Source: Streptomyces sp. NBC_00224
GTDB lineage: Bacteria > Actinomycetota > Actinomycetes > Streptomycetales > Streptomycetaceae
DNA length: 64,000 nt
Assembly: GCF_041435195.1 (NCBI RefSeq)
Contig: NZ_CP108106.1
Coordinates: 4,498,501-4,562,500, forward strand
Reading direction: 5' to 3'
How positions within the stretch are numbered: position 1 is the stretch's first letter; every line of letters begins with the position of its first letter. A program made the translations under genes and the position numbers. The notes beneath the pieces were generated by a model that saw only the letters and a list, made by a program, of their open reading frames with translations, was not told the origin of the DNA and ran no database searches. Positions 36,529 to 44,489 of the stretch are shown one piece after another.

Positions 36529-36954
36529 ATGCGAGCGGTGGTACAGAGGGTCGACGGCGCGAGCGTCGTCGTGGCGGGCGAGACGGTCGGCGAGATCACC
36601 GGCGAGGGCCTGTGCGTCCTGGTCGGGGTCACCCACGGGGACACCCCCGAGAAGGCCGCGCAGCTGGCCAGGAAGCTGTGGTCGGTGCGGATCCTGGAGG
36701 GCGAGAAGTCCTGCTCGGACGTGAACGCCCCGCTCCTGGTGATCTCCCAGTTCACCCTCTACGGCGACGCCCGCAAGGGCCGCCGCCCCACCTGGAACGC
36801 GGCGGCCCCCGGCGAGGTGGCCGAGCCCCTGGTGGACGAGGTGGTGGCCCGGCTGAGGGCGCTGGGGGCGACCGTGGAGACGGGCAGGTTCGGCGCGGAC
36901 ATGAGGGTGTCGCTGACGAACCACGGGCCGTTCACGGTGGTGGTGGAGGTGTAA
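36529..36954 (+). CDS. dtd: D-aminoacyl-tRNA deacylase
   Basis: The 141-residue protein is a DTD proofreading enzyme that removes D-amino acids (and glycine) from mischarged tRNA. It starts [15 protein letters not shown] and carries the active-site motif [10 protein letters not shown] (SQxT) and the cross-subunit Gly-cis-Pro motif as [11 protein letters not shown]. Length matches the family. It is divergent from rsiG by 143 bp and converges on ygfZ with a 42-bp gap. Confidence 0.95.
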   Translation: MRAVVQRVDGASVVVAGETVGEITGEGLCVLVGVTHGDTPEKAAQLARKLWSVRILEGEKSCSDVNAPLLVISQFTLYGDARKGRRPTWNAAAPGEVAEPLVDEVVARLRALGATVETGRFGADMRVSLTNHGPFTVVVEV

Positions 36955-36996
36955 CCGCCCCTCCCCCTTCCCGCACCCCGCTGGCCCGGCCGCGGG

Positions 36997-37962
36997 CTAC
37001 GGCTCGACCACGACCTCCTGGGCCGCCGCGGTCCCGCCCGCCAGCAGCTCCGCGTCCACCGCCACGTTCCGCTTCACCAGCGCCAGCGCGATCGGGCCCA
37101 GCTCGTGGTGGCGGGCCGACGTCGTGATGAAGCCGATCTGGCGGCCCTCCTCGCCGTCCGCCGCGACCCGCAGCGGCGTCCCGTGCCCCGGCAGCAGCAC
37201 CTCGCTGCCGTCCAGGTGCAGGAAGACAAGGCGGCGCGGCGGCTTCCCCAGGTTGTGGACGCGCGCGACCGTCTCCTGGCCCCGGTAGCAGCCCTTCTGG
37301 AGGTGCACGGCGGTGCCGATCCAGCCCAGCTCGTGCGGGAGGGTGCGGTGGTCGGTCTCCAGGCCGAGCCGCGGCCGGTGCACCTCCACCCGGAGCGCCT
37401 CGTACGCCAGGATCCCGATCGCGGGCCCGTGCTCGGCGGCGAACGCCTCCAGCTCCTCGCGCGGCAGGAACAGGTCCCGCCCGTGCGGAGCCTCCCGTAC
37501 CACCGTGCCCGAAGGCACTTCGGTGATCGACCCGGCCGGCAGGTGCACCACCGCGAAGTCCGCGGTGCGGTCGGCGACTTCGACGCGGTAGAAGAACTTC
37601 ATCGACTCCAGGTACGCGACGAGGTCGTCCCGCGTACCGGGCTCGATGTGCGCCCACACCGTCGTACCGTCGTCGACGAGGTAGAGGGCGTGCTCGATGT
37701 GCCCGTGCGCGGAGAGGATCAGCGCCTCGGTGGCGACGCCCGGCCGCAGGTCGCTGACGTGCTGGGTCAGCAGCAGGTGCAGCCAGCTCAGCCGGTCCTC
37801 GCCGGTGACGGTGATGACACCGCGGTGCGAGAGGTCGACGAGGCCGGTGCCGGCGGCGAGGGCGCGCTGCTCACGGAACAGGTCGCCGTAGTGCGCGGCG
37901 ACCCCGTCGTCGGGCCCCTCGGCGGGGACGGCGCCGGGCAGGGACAGCAGAGGGCTCTTCAT
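36997..37962 (-). CDS. ygfZ: Folate-binding iron-sulfur repair protein YgfZ (GcvT-like)
   Basis: The 321-residue protein is a GcvT-fold YgfZ with the signature LQKGCYRGQETVARVHNLGKPPRRLVFLHLDG containing K-G-C-Y-x-G-Q-E. YgfZ proteins bind tetrahydrofolate and support Fe-S enzymes such as MiaB. N-terminal DLSHRGVITVTGEDRLSWLHLLLTQHV is also typical. It is 10 bp downstream of nur on the same strand, so the two are probably co-transcribed. Confidence 0.93.
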   Translation of the reverse strand: MKSPLLSLPGAVPAEGPDDGVAAHYGDLFREQRALAAGTGLVDLSHRGVITVTGEDRLSWLHLLLTQHVSDLRPGVATEALILSAHGHIEHALYLVDDGTTVWAHIEPGTRDDLVAYLESMKFFYRVEVADRTADFAVVHLPAGSITEVPSGTVVREAPHGRDLFLPREELEAFAAEHGPAIGILAYEALRVEVHRPRLGLETDHRTLPHELGWIGTAVHLQKGCYRGQETVARVHNLGKPPRRLVFLHLDGSEVLLPGHGTPLRVAADGEEGRQIGFITTSARHHELGPIALALVKRNVAVDAELLAGGTAAAQEVVVEP

Positions 37963-37972
37963 ACGGGCAAGC

Positions 37973-38434
37973 CTACGACGCGGTACTTGGACCGTTGCTT
38001 GAGTCGTCGCTTGAGGCGTTCTTGGCGCAGTTCTGGCACTGCCCGAAGATCGCGAAGTGCTTCATGTCCGTCGTGAAGCCGAACGTCGAGCAGAGCTTCG
38101 CGGTGAACTCGGACGCCACCTCCACATCCGCCTCGATCACCGACGTACAGTCCCGGCAGACCAGGTGGATGTGGTGATGGCGGTCCGCCAGGTGGTACGT
38201 CGGAGCGCCGTGTCCCAGATGGGCGTGCGAGACCAGATCCAGCTCCTCCAGGAGCTCCAGGGTCCGGTACACGGTGGAGATGTTCACGCCGCCCGCCGTC
38301 TTCCTCACCTCGGTGAGGATGTCGTCGGGCGTCGCGTGTTCCAGTACGTCGACGGCCTCCAGCACGAGCTGGCGCTGGGGGGTCAGCCGGTACCCGCGCT
38401 TGCGGAGGTCGCTCTGCCAGTCGGTGGTCACCAC
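37973..38434 (-). CDS. nur: Nur, nickel-responsive Fur-family repressor
   Basis: The 153-residue Fur-family regulator has an N-terminal winged helix (DLRKRGYRLTPQRQLVLEAV...NISTVYRTLELLEELDLV). The metal regions include His70-His75 (SHAHLGH), HHHIHLVC (His86-Cys93), the structural zinc pairs Cys93/Cys96 and Cys133/Cys136, and His126. It closely resembles S. coelicolor Nur, which represses nickel uptake genes and the iron superoxide dismutase gene in the presence of nickel. Start GTG 38434 or GTG 38431. It lies between ygfZ and the nitrobindin-like gene on the same strand, the gene order I recall around SCO4180. Confidence 0.92.
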   Translation of the reverse strand: MVTTDWQSDLRKRGYRLTPQRQLVLEAVDVLEHATPDDILTEVRKTAGGVNISTVYRTLELLEELDLVSHAHLGHGAPTYHLADRHHHIHLVCRDCTSVIEADVEVASEFTAKLCSTFGFTTDMKHFAIFGQCQNCAKNASSDDSSNGPSTAS

Positions 38435-38509
38435 ACGCCCAGTGTAGGAGCCACCCCGGGATTACCGGCTCCGAGAACGGATCTCGTACTTCCGAAACGG
38501 ACGGATCCC

Positions 38510-39082
38510 CTACTTGAAGAAGGCGATCCCGTCGTCCGGCAGGTCACCCAGGCCCCGGGCCATCGCCGCGACCTCCTCGGGCGTGACGACCTTCTTGAGG
38601 TGCGCGGACATGTACGGACGGAGCTCGACCTCGGGGGTGGCCTTCTCGCCGACCCACATCAGATCGCTCTTCACATACCCGTAGAGACGCTTGCCGCCGG
38701 TGTACGGACCGGAGGCGGCGGTGCGCGCCACGGCGTCCGTCACCAGGTCGATCTGCGGCTTCTGGTGGGCGAGCTCGCCGTACCAGACCTCGACGACGCC
38801 CTGGTCACGGACCATGACGATCTCGACCTTGCGGTTCTTGTCGATGCGCCAGAAGCCGGACTCGGTCTCCAGCGGCTTCACCTTGTTGCCCTCGGCGTCG
38901 AGGATCCAGGAGTGCGACACGTACTCCAGGAAGTCCCGGCCGTCGTGGCTGAAGGTGACGGACTGGCCGAAATTGGCCTTCTCGGCGCCCGGGAAGTCGG
39001 TCACGCCCACGCCCTCCCAGGTACCGAGGAGGAAGGCGAGGGGGACGAGGTCCGGGTTCAGGTCGGACGGGATCTCGATCAT
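38510..39082 (-). CDS. Nitrobindin-like FABP-family beta-barrel protein
   Basis: The 190-residue protein is a ten-stranded lipocalin-like barrel of the actinobacterial FABP/nitrobindin family: VPLAFLLGTWEGVGVTDFPG with the GTWEGxG signature, SHDGRDFLEYVSHSWI, SGFWRI and VVEVWYGELAH. Nitrobindins bind ferric haem through a C-terminal His and interact with nitric oxide or peroxynitrite. A C-terminal His is present in RPYMSAHLKK. It precedes nur by about 75 bp on the same strand. Confidence 0.88.
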   Translation of the reverse strand: MIEIPSDLNPDLVPLAFLLGTWEGVGVTDFPGAEKANFGQSVTFSHDGRDFLEYVSHSWILDAEGNKVKPLETESGFWRIDKNRKVEIVMVRDQGVVEVWYGELAHQKPQIDLVTDAVARTAASGPYTGGKRLYGYVKSDLMWVGEKATPEVELRPYMSAHLKKVVTPEEVAAMARGLGDLPDDGIAFFK

Positions 39083-39127
39083 GAGGCTTCGATCAGTCTT
39101 TCGTTACGTCTGCGGCTGGGGCGCGGG

Positions 39128-39229
39128 TCAGCGCTGGCCCTGGTACAGCTTCTTCACGGCCAGACCGGCGAAGGCGAGGACACCGACGCAGACCAGGACC
39201 AGCAGGGTTTCGAAGAAAGCCTCAAGCAC
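39128..39229 (-). CDS. 33-residue single-pass membrane peptide
   Basis: A short reading frame starts at GTG 39229 after GAGGAGCACCCC, a good ribosome site. It encodes MLEAFFETLLVLVCVGVLAFAGLAVKKLYQGQR, one membrane helix (residues 5-25) with a basic cytoplasmic end. It lies 45 bp upstream of the nitrobindin-like gene on the same strand. No function is known; the combination of ribosome site, helix and positive-inside end supports a real gene. Confidence 0.6.
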   Translation of the reverse strand: MLEAFFETLLVLVCVGVLAFAGLAVKKLYQGQR

Positions 39230-39354
39230 GGGGTGCTCCTCGGATGAGCGTGTGGGCAGTAAAGGGCCGCCCCCCAGCCTAATGGGTTGAGCCACGGCCT
39301 TCTCTGTGAGGTGCGCCGCCGCGGGGGCGCGGCGTATCTCACCGGGCCCGGCGG

Positions 39355-40224
39355 TCAGCCGAGCAGCTGGTTCTGCAGGACGACGGTCTGCTCGAAGGGG
39401 ACTGCCGGGGCGGTACCGGGACGGGAGTGGACGACGACGGCGAGGACGTCTCCGGCGAGCACGTACGCCTGGCGCACCTGCTCCTTCCCGTACGGCTCGA
39501 CCTCGTTGTACGGGTACCGCGAGGTCCCCTCGACCTGGGCCTCCATCGGGAACGACGTGTCCAGCTCGGCGTAGTGGGCGCCGAGAACCGCGTGGTACGG
39601 CGTGCTGTAACGGGTCACGTCCCGCGACTGCACCCGCTCGGCCAGCGCGTGGGTGTCGAACTGGAGCAGGAAGATCCTGCTCCGGGTGCCGTCGGGCATC
39701 ACCCAGCCCCGGGCCGCGATGTGGCGCAGCCCGTTGTCGACGAGCGACTGCCCAAAGACCGCCCGGTCCTCCTTCTCGTACTGCGCGAGGAACACCGCCG
39801 TCGGCAGCCAGCCGTCGTCGCCCCTCAGTGCCGGGTCGGGCCTGGCCCCCTCGGGGGCGGGCAGCACCAGCGCACGCAGATCGGCGTAGTGGGTCTGCGC
39901 GGTGTTGGAGGCCGCGAGCGGCCGGGGCGCGCCCGGGGGCAGCGGCGGCAGCGCGATCCCGGGATAGCGCCAGCGCCCGTCCGACTCGGTGGAGAGCCCC
40001 GGAACATCGGTACGGGTGCGGTCCACGACGGCGTACGCGGTGCCGGCGCCGAAGGAGACGAAGGCGAGCAGGGCGGCCGTCCACCGGAGTGCGGCGCGGG
40101 TGCGGGGCGGCGTGATGGGTTCCGGCTGGGGGCCGGGCTCCGGCTGGTCGTCGATGACGGGCTGCGGGTCGGGCTCCGGCTGCTCGTCGGTCGTCGGCTG
40201 CGGGTCTGTCCTGTGCTCGGTCAC
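39355..40224 (-). CDS. Membrane-anchored extracytoplasmic protein, third gene of a three-gene operon
   Basis: The 289-residue product starts at GTG 40224, overlapping the upstream gene by 4 bp. A Pro/Glu/Asp/Gln-rich cytoplasmic N-terminus (1-45) precedes a single membrane helix (about 52-72, ALRWTAALLAFVSFGAGTAYAVV). The outer domain contains GDDGWLPTAVFLAQYEKEDRAVFGQSLVDNGLRHIAARGW and RIFLLQFDTHALA, which align with the first gene of the operon. No family or activity is recognised. Confidence 0.75.
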   Translation of the reverse strand: MTEHRTDPQPTTDEQPEPDPQPVIDDQPEPGPQPEPITPPRTRAALRWTAALLAFVSFGAGTAYAVVDRTRTDVPGLSTESDGRWRYPGIALPPLPPGAPRPLAASNTAQTHYADLRALVLPAPEGARPDPALRGDDGWLPTAVFLAQYEKEDRAVFGQSLVDNGLRHIAARGWVMPDGTRSRIFLLQFDTHALAERVQSRDVTRYSTPYHAVLGAHYAELDTSFPMEAQVEGTSRYPYNEVEPYGKEQVRQAYVLAGDVLAVVVHSRPGTAPAVPFEQTVVLQNQLLG

Positions 40225-41009
40225 ACCGACTCCCCGGACGTGCCGATCCGGTCCAGCTGCTCGCTCAGCAGCAGGGCTACGCCCTTGGCGTTCAACGGCT
40301 TGGGGCTCTCCGCGACGACGCCGACCAGCACCTCGCCCCGGTAGGCCGAACAGATCATCATGTCGAGCTTCTCGTCCTTCTCGTCGGGGCCCAGGAAGCA
40401 CCGGGCGTCCTTGTGCCCCTTGACCTCCGGGCCCTTGCGCATGATGCCCACGGAGTCGAAGAGCGCCGTCTGGAACTCGGAGAGCCGGCGTACAGCCCGG
40501 GTGTCCTCCATCCGGGAGAGCACGATCTGGACCGTGAACGCGGAAGCGGCGGCGACGTTCGAGACGGGCGCGTCGTCGGTACTGCTGTAGCTGCGCATCG
40601 CCATGCCCTTGATGCGCTCCTTGTCGATCTGCCGCTCCAGCTTCTCCCGCTGGGCGCCCGGCAGGGTGCGCAGCGACTCCTTGCGCAGCGCCACCGCCTG
40701 GGCGCCGGTCAGATCGGCGTCGGCGCCGAAGCCGTCGATGTCGGGGCCCCGGCTGTACCCGTCGGTGCCGTACGGGACCAGCATCCGCCCGAGCTCCGAG
40801 GCGGACTTCCCGGCCTCGTCACCGGTGTCCTTGATGTCACCGCCGGCCTTGCGTTCGCTCGCCGGGAAGGTCCAGTCCGGGGCGCCGGGCGCGCGGTCGG
40901 CCCGGTCCACCACGACGGCGGTGGCACCCACCCCACCCGCGACCACGACGAAGAGCGCCCCGCCCACCGCGAGAGCGACGCCCCGCCGTCTTCCGCTGCT
41001 CCCGTTCAC
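40221..41009 (-). CDS. Membrane-anchored extracytoplasmic protein, second gene of the operon
   Basis: The 262-residue product starts at GTG 41009, overlapping the previous gene by 4 bp. A basic N-terminus and one membrane helix (residues about 10-32, VALAVGGALFVVVAGGVGATAVV) lead to an outer domain containing FTVQIVLSRMEDTRAVRRLSEFQTALF, DARCFLGPDEKDEKLDMMICSAYRGEVLVGVVAESPKP. Two cysteines (in DARCFLG and MMICSAY) may form a disulfide as in PknH-type sensor domains; that resemblance is tentative. Function unknown. Confidence 0.75.
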   Translation of the reverse strand: MNGSSGRRRGVALAVGGALFVVVAGGVGATAVVVDRADRAPGAPDWTFPASERKAGGDIKDTGDEAGKSASELGRMLVPYGTDGYSRGPDIDGFGADADLTGAQAVALRKESLRTLPGAQREKLERQIDKERIKGMAMRSYSSTDDAPVSNVAAASAFTVQIVLSRMEDTRAVRRLSEFQTALFDSVGIMRKGPEVKGHKDARCFLGPDEKDEKLDMMICSAYRGEVLVGVVAESPKPLNAKGVALLLSEQLDRIGTSGESV

Positions 41010-41782
41010 ATCCGCTCCCACTGCCGCTGCGCCAGGTCCAGCGCCTTCTGCGCCGCGATCGGCTCGTCGCTGTCGAGCCACAGCTCCATGAAGACGTTCC
41101 CGCGCCGCGCGAAGGCCTCGGCACGGTGGCGGCCGCCGGAGTCGAGGTCGCCGCCGGTGTACACGCGCCCGTTGCCCGAGCCGAGGATCGCCGCGCTGTG
41201 ACCGGCTTCCTTGGTCGCCCACCTCTCCGCGCTCTCCAGAGCACCCTGCGACGCGACCACGCGCTCGTCCCGGAACTGGACGAGCCGGATCGTCACGCCG
41301 AGGCTCCCCTCGCGCCAGTCCGCCACGGCCGCGCGCCGGAACTCCTCGCTCAGCAGATTGCGGAACTCCTCGTCCGGTTCGGTGTAGTACTCCGCGTACT
41401 CGGACATGGGCAGCCAGCCGTCGTGGCCCGCCGGACGGTCGACGTCCGACGCTCCGGCGGGCCGCTTCAGCAGCATGTTCCGCAGATCGCCGTCCGACGC
41501 GGCCTTGCGGTCCTGGGCGGCGGAGAGCGGCGCGGGCGCCTTGCCCTTCGCCTGCGCGAGTACGGGCTGCGAGAGCGGCGGCAGCGGGGTCGGCGCCCTG
41601 CCCGCCTGAACCGTGTATCCGGTGCACAGCCCGGCCACCACGCCCAGCACCGCGCCCCCCGCGATCAGCAGCGGCGTCCGCCCGCGCCGCCGCGCCCCCC
41701 GTGTCGTACCCACTGCCCCGTCCACTGCCGTATCCAAAAGGGTCCCCCCACGAGACCTCGGTACGGGCCCGATCACCCGCAC
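41006..41782 (-). CDS. Membrane-anchored extracytoplasmic protein, first gene of the operon
   Basis: The 258-residue product has a membrane helix at about residues 36-58 (TPLLIAGGAVLGVVAGLCTGYTV) after an Arg-rich segment. Its outer domain carries GHDGWLPMSEYAEYYTEPDEEFRNLLSEEFRRAAVADWREGSLGVTIRLVQFRDERVVAS, which parallels the third gene. GTG 41782 is used as start; GTG 41776 is an alternative. The three genes overlap by 4 bp each and are surely one transcript. The gene is divergent from the DsrE gene. Confidence 0.75.
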   Translation of the reverse strand: MRVIGPVPRSRGGTLLDTAVDGAVGTTRGARRRGRTPLLIAGGAVLGVVAGLCTGYTVQAGRAPTPLPPLSQPVLAQAKGKAPAPLSAAQDRKAASDGDLRNMLLKRPAGASDVDRPAGHDGWLPMSEYAEYYTEPDEEFRNLLSEEFRRAAVADWREGSLGVTIRLVQFRDERVVASQGALESAERWATKEAGHSAAILGSGNGRVYTGGDLDSGGRHRAEAFARRGNVFMELWLDSDEPIAAQKALDLAQRQWERM

Positions 41783-41841
41783 ACAGAACTGACCCGCCGC
41801 CTTCGGGAGGGGTTGTGCGGGTGCGCATTACAGTTCGGCAT

Positions 41842-42207
41842 ATGGCGAAGAAGCTCGTACTCAAGGTGACCGCCGGGGCCGACGCCCCCGAGCGGTGTTC
41901 GCAGGCGTTCACCGTGGCGGCGGTCGCCGTCGCCAGCGGCGTCGAGGTCTCGCTCTGGCTGACCGGCGAGTCGTCGTGGTTCGCGCTGCCGGGCCGGGCC
42001 GCCGAGTTCGAGCTCCCGCACGCGGCGCCGCTGCCGGACCTGATCGACGGGATCCTGACGGGCGGCGGCACGATCACCGTCTGCACCCAGTGCGCGGCCC
42101 GCCGCGACATCACCGAGAAGGACCTGATCGAGGGCGCGCGGATCGCGGGCGCGCAGGTCTTCGTCCAGGAGGCGATGGCGGAGGAGACGCAGGCGCTGGT
42201 CTACTGA
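41842..42207 (+). CDS. DsrE-family protein
   Basis: The 121-residue protein has the DsrE/F fold: MAKKLVLKVTAGADAPERCSQAFTVAAVAVASGVEVSLWLTGESSWFALPG, then TITVCTQCAARRDITEKDLIEGARIAGAQVFVQEAM. DsrE-type proteins handle sulfur as persulfides or bind small ligands. The C-T-Q-C pair near residue 85 could be redox-active or metal-binding. Its position near a thiosulfate sulfurtransferase operon fits sulfur handling, though an inserted element now separates them. It converges on DUF3099. Confidence 0.85.
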   Translation: MAKKLVLKVTAGADAPERCSQAFTVAAVAVASGVEVSLWLTGESSWFALPGRAAEFELPHAAPLPDLIDGILTGGGTITVCTQCAARRDITEKDLIEGARIAGAQVFVQEAMAEETQALVY

Positions 42208-42244
42208 GCGCTCCGCCGAGCCTTCCGCCGGTGGGCCGCTGCCG

Positions 42245-42502
42245 CTAGTACTTCTTCTTGCCGTCCAGCTCGTCCCACCACTCGTCGGACTTCTGGTCCC
42301 CGGACGGGTCGTCCCACCAGCGGTCGTCCGGGCCGCGCCGGTTCGCGACCATCGCCGCGACCGGCGGGATCACCATGGCGACCACGCACATGGCGACCGC
42401 GGCCGGAACCGACCACAGCCGCACGAAGCTCCAGGCGGACACGAACAGGACCAGGCATCCGCCCATCAGCCAGAAGTACTCGCGCCGGCGCCGAGCCAAC
42501 AT
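42245..42502 (-). CDS. DUF3099 small membrane protein
   Basis: The 85-residue protein has two membrane helices (REYFWLMGGCLVLFVSAWSFVRLW and VPAAVAMCVVAMVIPPVAAMVA), then NRRGPDDRWWDDPSGDQKSDEWWDELDGKKKY, the Trp/Asp-rich end typical of DUF3099. Start ATG 42502 (MLARRRREYFWL) is preferred; the frame continues upstream into the end of the inserted element (RSFVPSG), which is not family sequence. Function unknown. Confidence 0.85.
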   Translation of the reverse strand: MLARRRREYFWLMGGCLVLFVSAWSFVRLWSVPAAVAMCVVAMVIPPVAAMVANRRGPDDRWWDDPSGDQKSDEWWDELDGKKKY

Positions 42503-42539
42503 AAGTCCAGCGTACGACCATGTCCGCCGGGCGGAAACG

Positions 42540-42588
42540 GGCCCGGACGGCACGAAGGACCGCACCCGTGCCAGGTAAGCGTCCAACC
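42540..42588. repeat. Direct repeat at the tnpB 3' end of the element
   Basis: The block GGCCCGGACGGCACGAAGGA continuing CCGCACCCG (42540-42568), then AAGCGTCCAACC (42577-42588), recurs at 44404-44448 with one mismatch in the first 29 bp and 8-nt versus 4-nt spacers. It contains the imperfect palindrome GGCACG/CGTGCC when read on the minus strand, and starts 5 nt after the tnpB stop. Confidence 0.75.
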
Positions 42589-42592
42589 GTTC

Positions 42593-44317
42593 CTACTCAC
42601 TCGGCGGGAGCGGCACCTGGACCCAGGTCCGCTCCTCGGCGGCCCGCCCCGAACGGTCCTGGGCGGACTGGGCCCCTGCCTCCAGCCGTCGGCGAGGTGC
42701 ATCACGTGCACCGTCCTCCGGCCGGGCGCGGGCCCTGGGAGCGCGGTGGGGGCCGGGCCTGGTGGGGAGCGCGGGCGGGCGATGGTCTTCCGTACCGGTC
42801 CCACCACACGCCTTCGCGTGCCGTGAGACGGCTTCCGTCTGCCTGCGGGATACGGTTTTCTCAGCCCTGCGCCGCGCGCCCAGCCCTTGGCCGCGCCTCC
42901 CGATCACGACAGCGGAAGCGTCGTGCCGGGACGTCTTGTGTCTCGTGGTGCTGGTGGGCCCGCGCCAGTGCTGAACACCCCAGCGGCTGGTGTAAGCGGG
43001 ATCCACGACGATCACCGCGAGCCCGGCCCGGTGAGCCATGGCCACCAACCGGGCCACGAACCGGGCGGTCGGCATCCCTGCCACCAGCGAGCGGAACCTC
43101 CGGCCGCTCCGCCCCTTCCCGCCGCAGGTCTCTCGGTCCGTCGTGAAGCCGAGGTCCTCGACGACCAAGGCAGTCGCCCCGTGCTGCCGCGCCAGCCGGA
43201 TCAGCCCACTGCAGGCATGCCGGACCTGGGCATCTCGGTGTGTCGCCCTGCCCTTGTAGTCGACATCGATCCGGTCCGGGCGTCCGACGGGATTGCCGTG
43301 CCGGTCCAGCCGCCAGGCAGCGAGATGGTCCGCGTTGTGGTCGACGCCGAGCACCCCGCCGGTCAATGCCCCCATGAGCAGACCTTCATCGCCGACACCC
43401 CCGGAAAGCTCGGCTCTCCTCGGGGTGAAAGCGGCCGTCAGACAGCACCGGCCGTTCGCGAAGCGGACGGTGTAACCCACCGAACGCCTGGCATTGACTT
43501 GCGCCCGCCACTCGGGTTCCCGATAGCCGAAACGGACCCGCGCGTCGAGACGGTAGCGACCGAACCGGTCGCAGTGGGCGCTGTACCGAGCAGCGAGCTC
43601 GGGCGGCAGCTTGATCAGCACAACGCCGTCCGGAGCGATCTGGATGCTCTCGTTGCCGAAGGTCTTGCCGCTCTCGCCATCGGCCTCGATCCTCGTACGC
43701 GACTCCGACCAGCGTCGCCGCCACTCCTCCACCGACAGACCGGCTTCCGGCAGATGCATCCGGCTGCGCAGCAAATCCTTGCCGCCGCGCACCACACGAA
43801 TCCGACCGGCTGCCCGCTCGGCTGCCACCGCCGTCGCACGCGCTCGGAGGTGCTGGAGCCGCTGTTGCTTGGCCGCCCGGATCCGCTGGGTGGGGTATCC
43901 CGGCACGCGCGTGGCCACATCGCAGGTACCGACCGGCACCGCCAGCCGCGCAACGATCCGAGCGACGGCGGTATTGAGGGACTCCAGATGGGCAGCCTGA
44001 GCGCGGCGGGCCAGCTCCCACTGCTCATTGGAGCCCCGGGTGATGGTCCCCGCCCAGCGGGATGAAGTCAGCGCGGTCAGCCCCCGCTTGCGGCGCGCGA
44101 AGTCCTCTCGGGTGTGGGCGGTCCCGAGCGCGACCCTTTCGGCCAGGTCCCTCGCCGCCAACTGCGACAAGAGGAAGCCCAGCTCGCGGAGGACGTTCGC
44201 GTCGCGCGGCGAGAGGCGCAACCGGGTCTTGACGGTCACGGTTCCCGAGGGAACCGCGAGCCGAGGCGGGGTCAGCACGCGCAGGCCCGATGCCGAACGA
44301 GTCACCACGCTTGCCAC
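42593..44317 (-). CDS. TnpB-related RuvC-type nuclease lacking the zinc finger
   Basis: The 574-residue protein matches IS605 OrfB/TnpB-related proteins. RuvC-I is GVLGVDHNADHLAAW (Asp326), RuvC-II TALVVEDLGF (Glu387) and RuvC-III TSRHDASAVVIGRRG (Asp466), so the catalytic triad is complete. The stretch after DPAYTSRWGVQHW, where TnpB carries CxxC...CxxC, has no such cysteines. A basic Pro/Arg-rich tail (480-574) follows and probably overlaps a guide RNA region at the 3' end. TnpB proteins cut DNA under the guidance of an omega RNA from the element's right end. Start GTG 44317 is uncertain by a few codons. Confidence 0.85.
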   Translation of the reverse strand: MASVVTRSASGLRVLTPPRLAVPSGTVTVKTRLRLSPRDANVLRELGFLLSQLAARDLAERVALGTAHTREDFARRKRGLTALTSSRWAGTITRGSNEQWELARRAQAAHLESLNTAVARIVARLAVPVGTCDVATRVPGYPTQRIRAAKQQRLQHLRARATAVAAERAAGRIRVVRGGKDLLRSRMHLPEAGLSVEEWRRRWSESRTRIEADGESGKTFGNESIQIAPDGVVLIKLPPELAARYSAHCDRFGRYRLDARVRFGYREPEWRAQVNARRSVGYTVRFANGRCCLTAAFTPRRAELSGGVGDEGLLMGALTGGVLGVDHNADHLAAWRLDRHGNPVGRPDRIDVDYKGRATHRDAQVRHACSGLIRLARQHGATALVVEDLGFTTDRETCGGKGRSGRRFRSLVAGMPTARFVARLVAMAHRAGLAVIVVDPAYTSRWGVQHWRGPTSTTRHKTSRHDASAVVIGRRGQGLGARRRAEKTVSRRQTEAVSRHAKACGGTGTEDHRPPALPTRPGPHRAPRARARPEDGARDAPRRRLEAGAQSAQDRSGRAAEERTWVQVPLPPSE

Positions 44318-44403
44318 CCCCGGTCGTCGAGCCCGTCGAACAACTCAACGAGCCGCAGGCGATCAGGTCACCCGTCCGGCCGAAGAACTTCAGTTCCCGT
44401 CCT

Positions 44404-44448
44404 GGCCCAGACGGCACGAAGGACCGCACCCGCCGAAAGCGTCCAACC
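44404..44448. repeat. Direct repeat at the tnpB 5' side of the element
   Basis: This is the second copy of the 42540-42588 block: 44404-44432 and AAGCGTCCAACC at 44437-44448, in the same orientation. It lies 87 bp upstream of the tnpB start and about 40 bp from the DUF1416 stop codon. Confidence 0.75.
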
Positions 44449-44489
44449 CCAGTGGTGCGGCCCTCCGGCCGGTAAATCGGTGCCCGTCG

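Larger units (their letters stand above)
42540..44448 (-). mobile_element. TnpB-only IS200/IS605-type element
   Basis: An approximately 1.9-kb segment lies between DUF3099 and DUF1416, genes I expect to be close neighbours in Streptomyces. It holds one tnpB-like gene and is bounded by direct copies of a block of about 45-49 bp (42540-42588 and 44404-44448). Elements of this superfamily do not have inverted ends and make no target duplication; similar subterminal hairpins in the same orientation are expected. No tnpA (Y1 transposase) is present, so it would need help in trans to move. Exact ends are uncertain. Confidence 0.7.
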
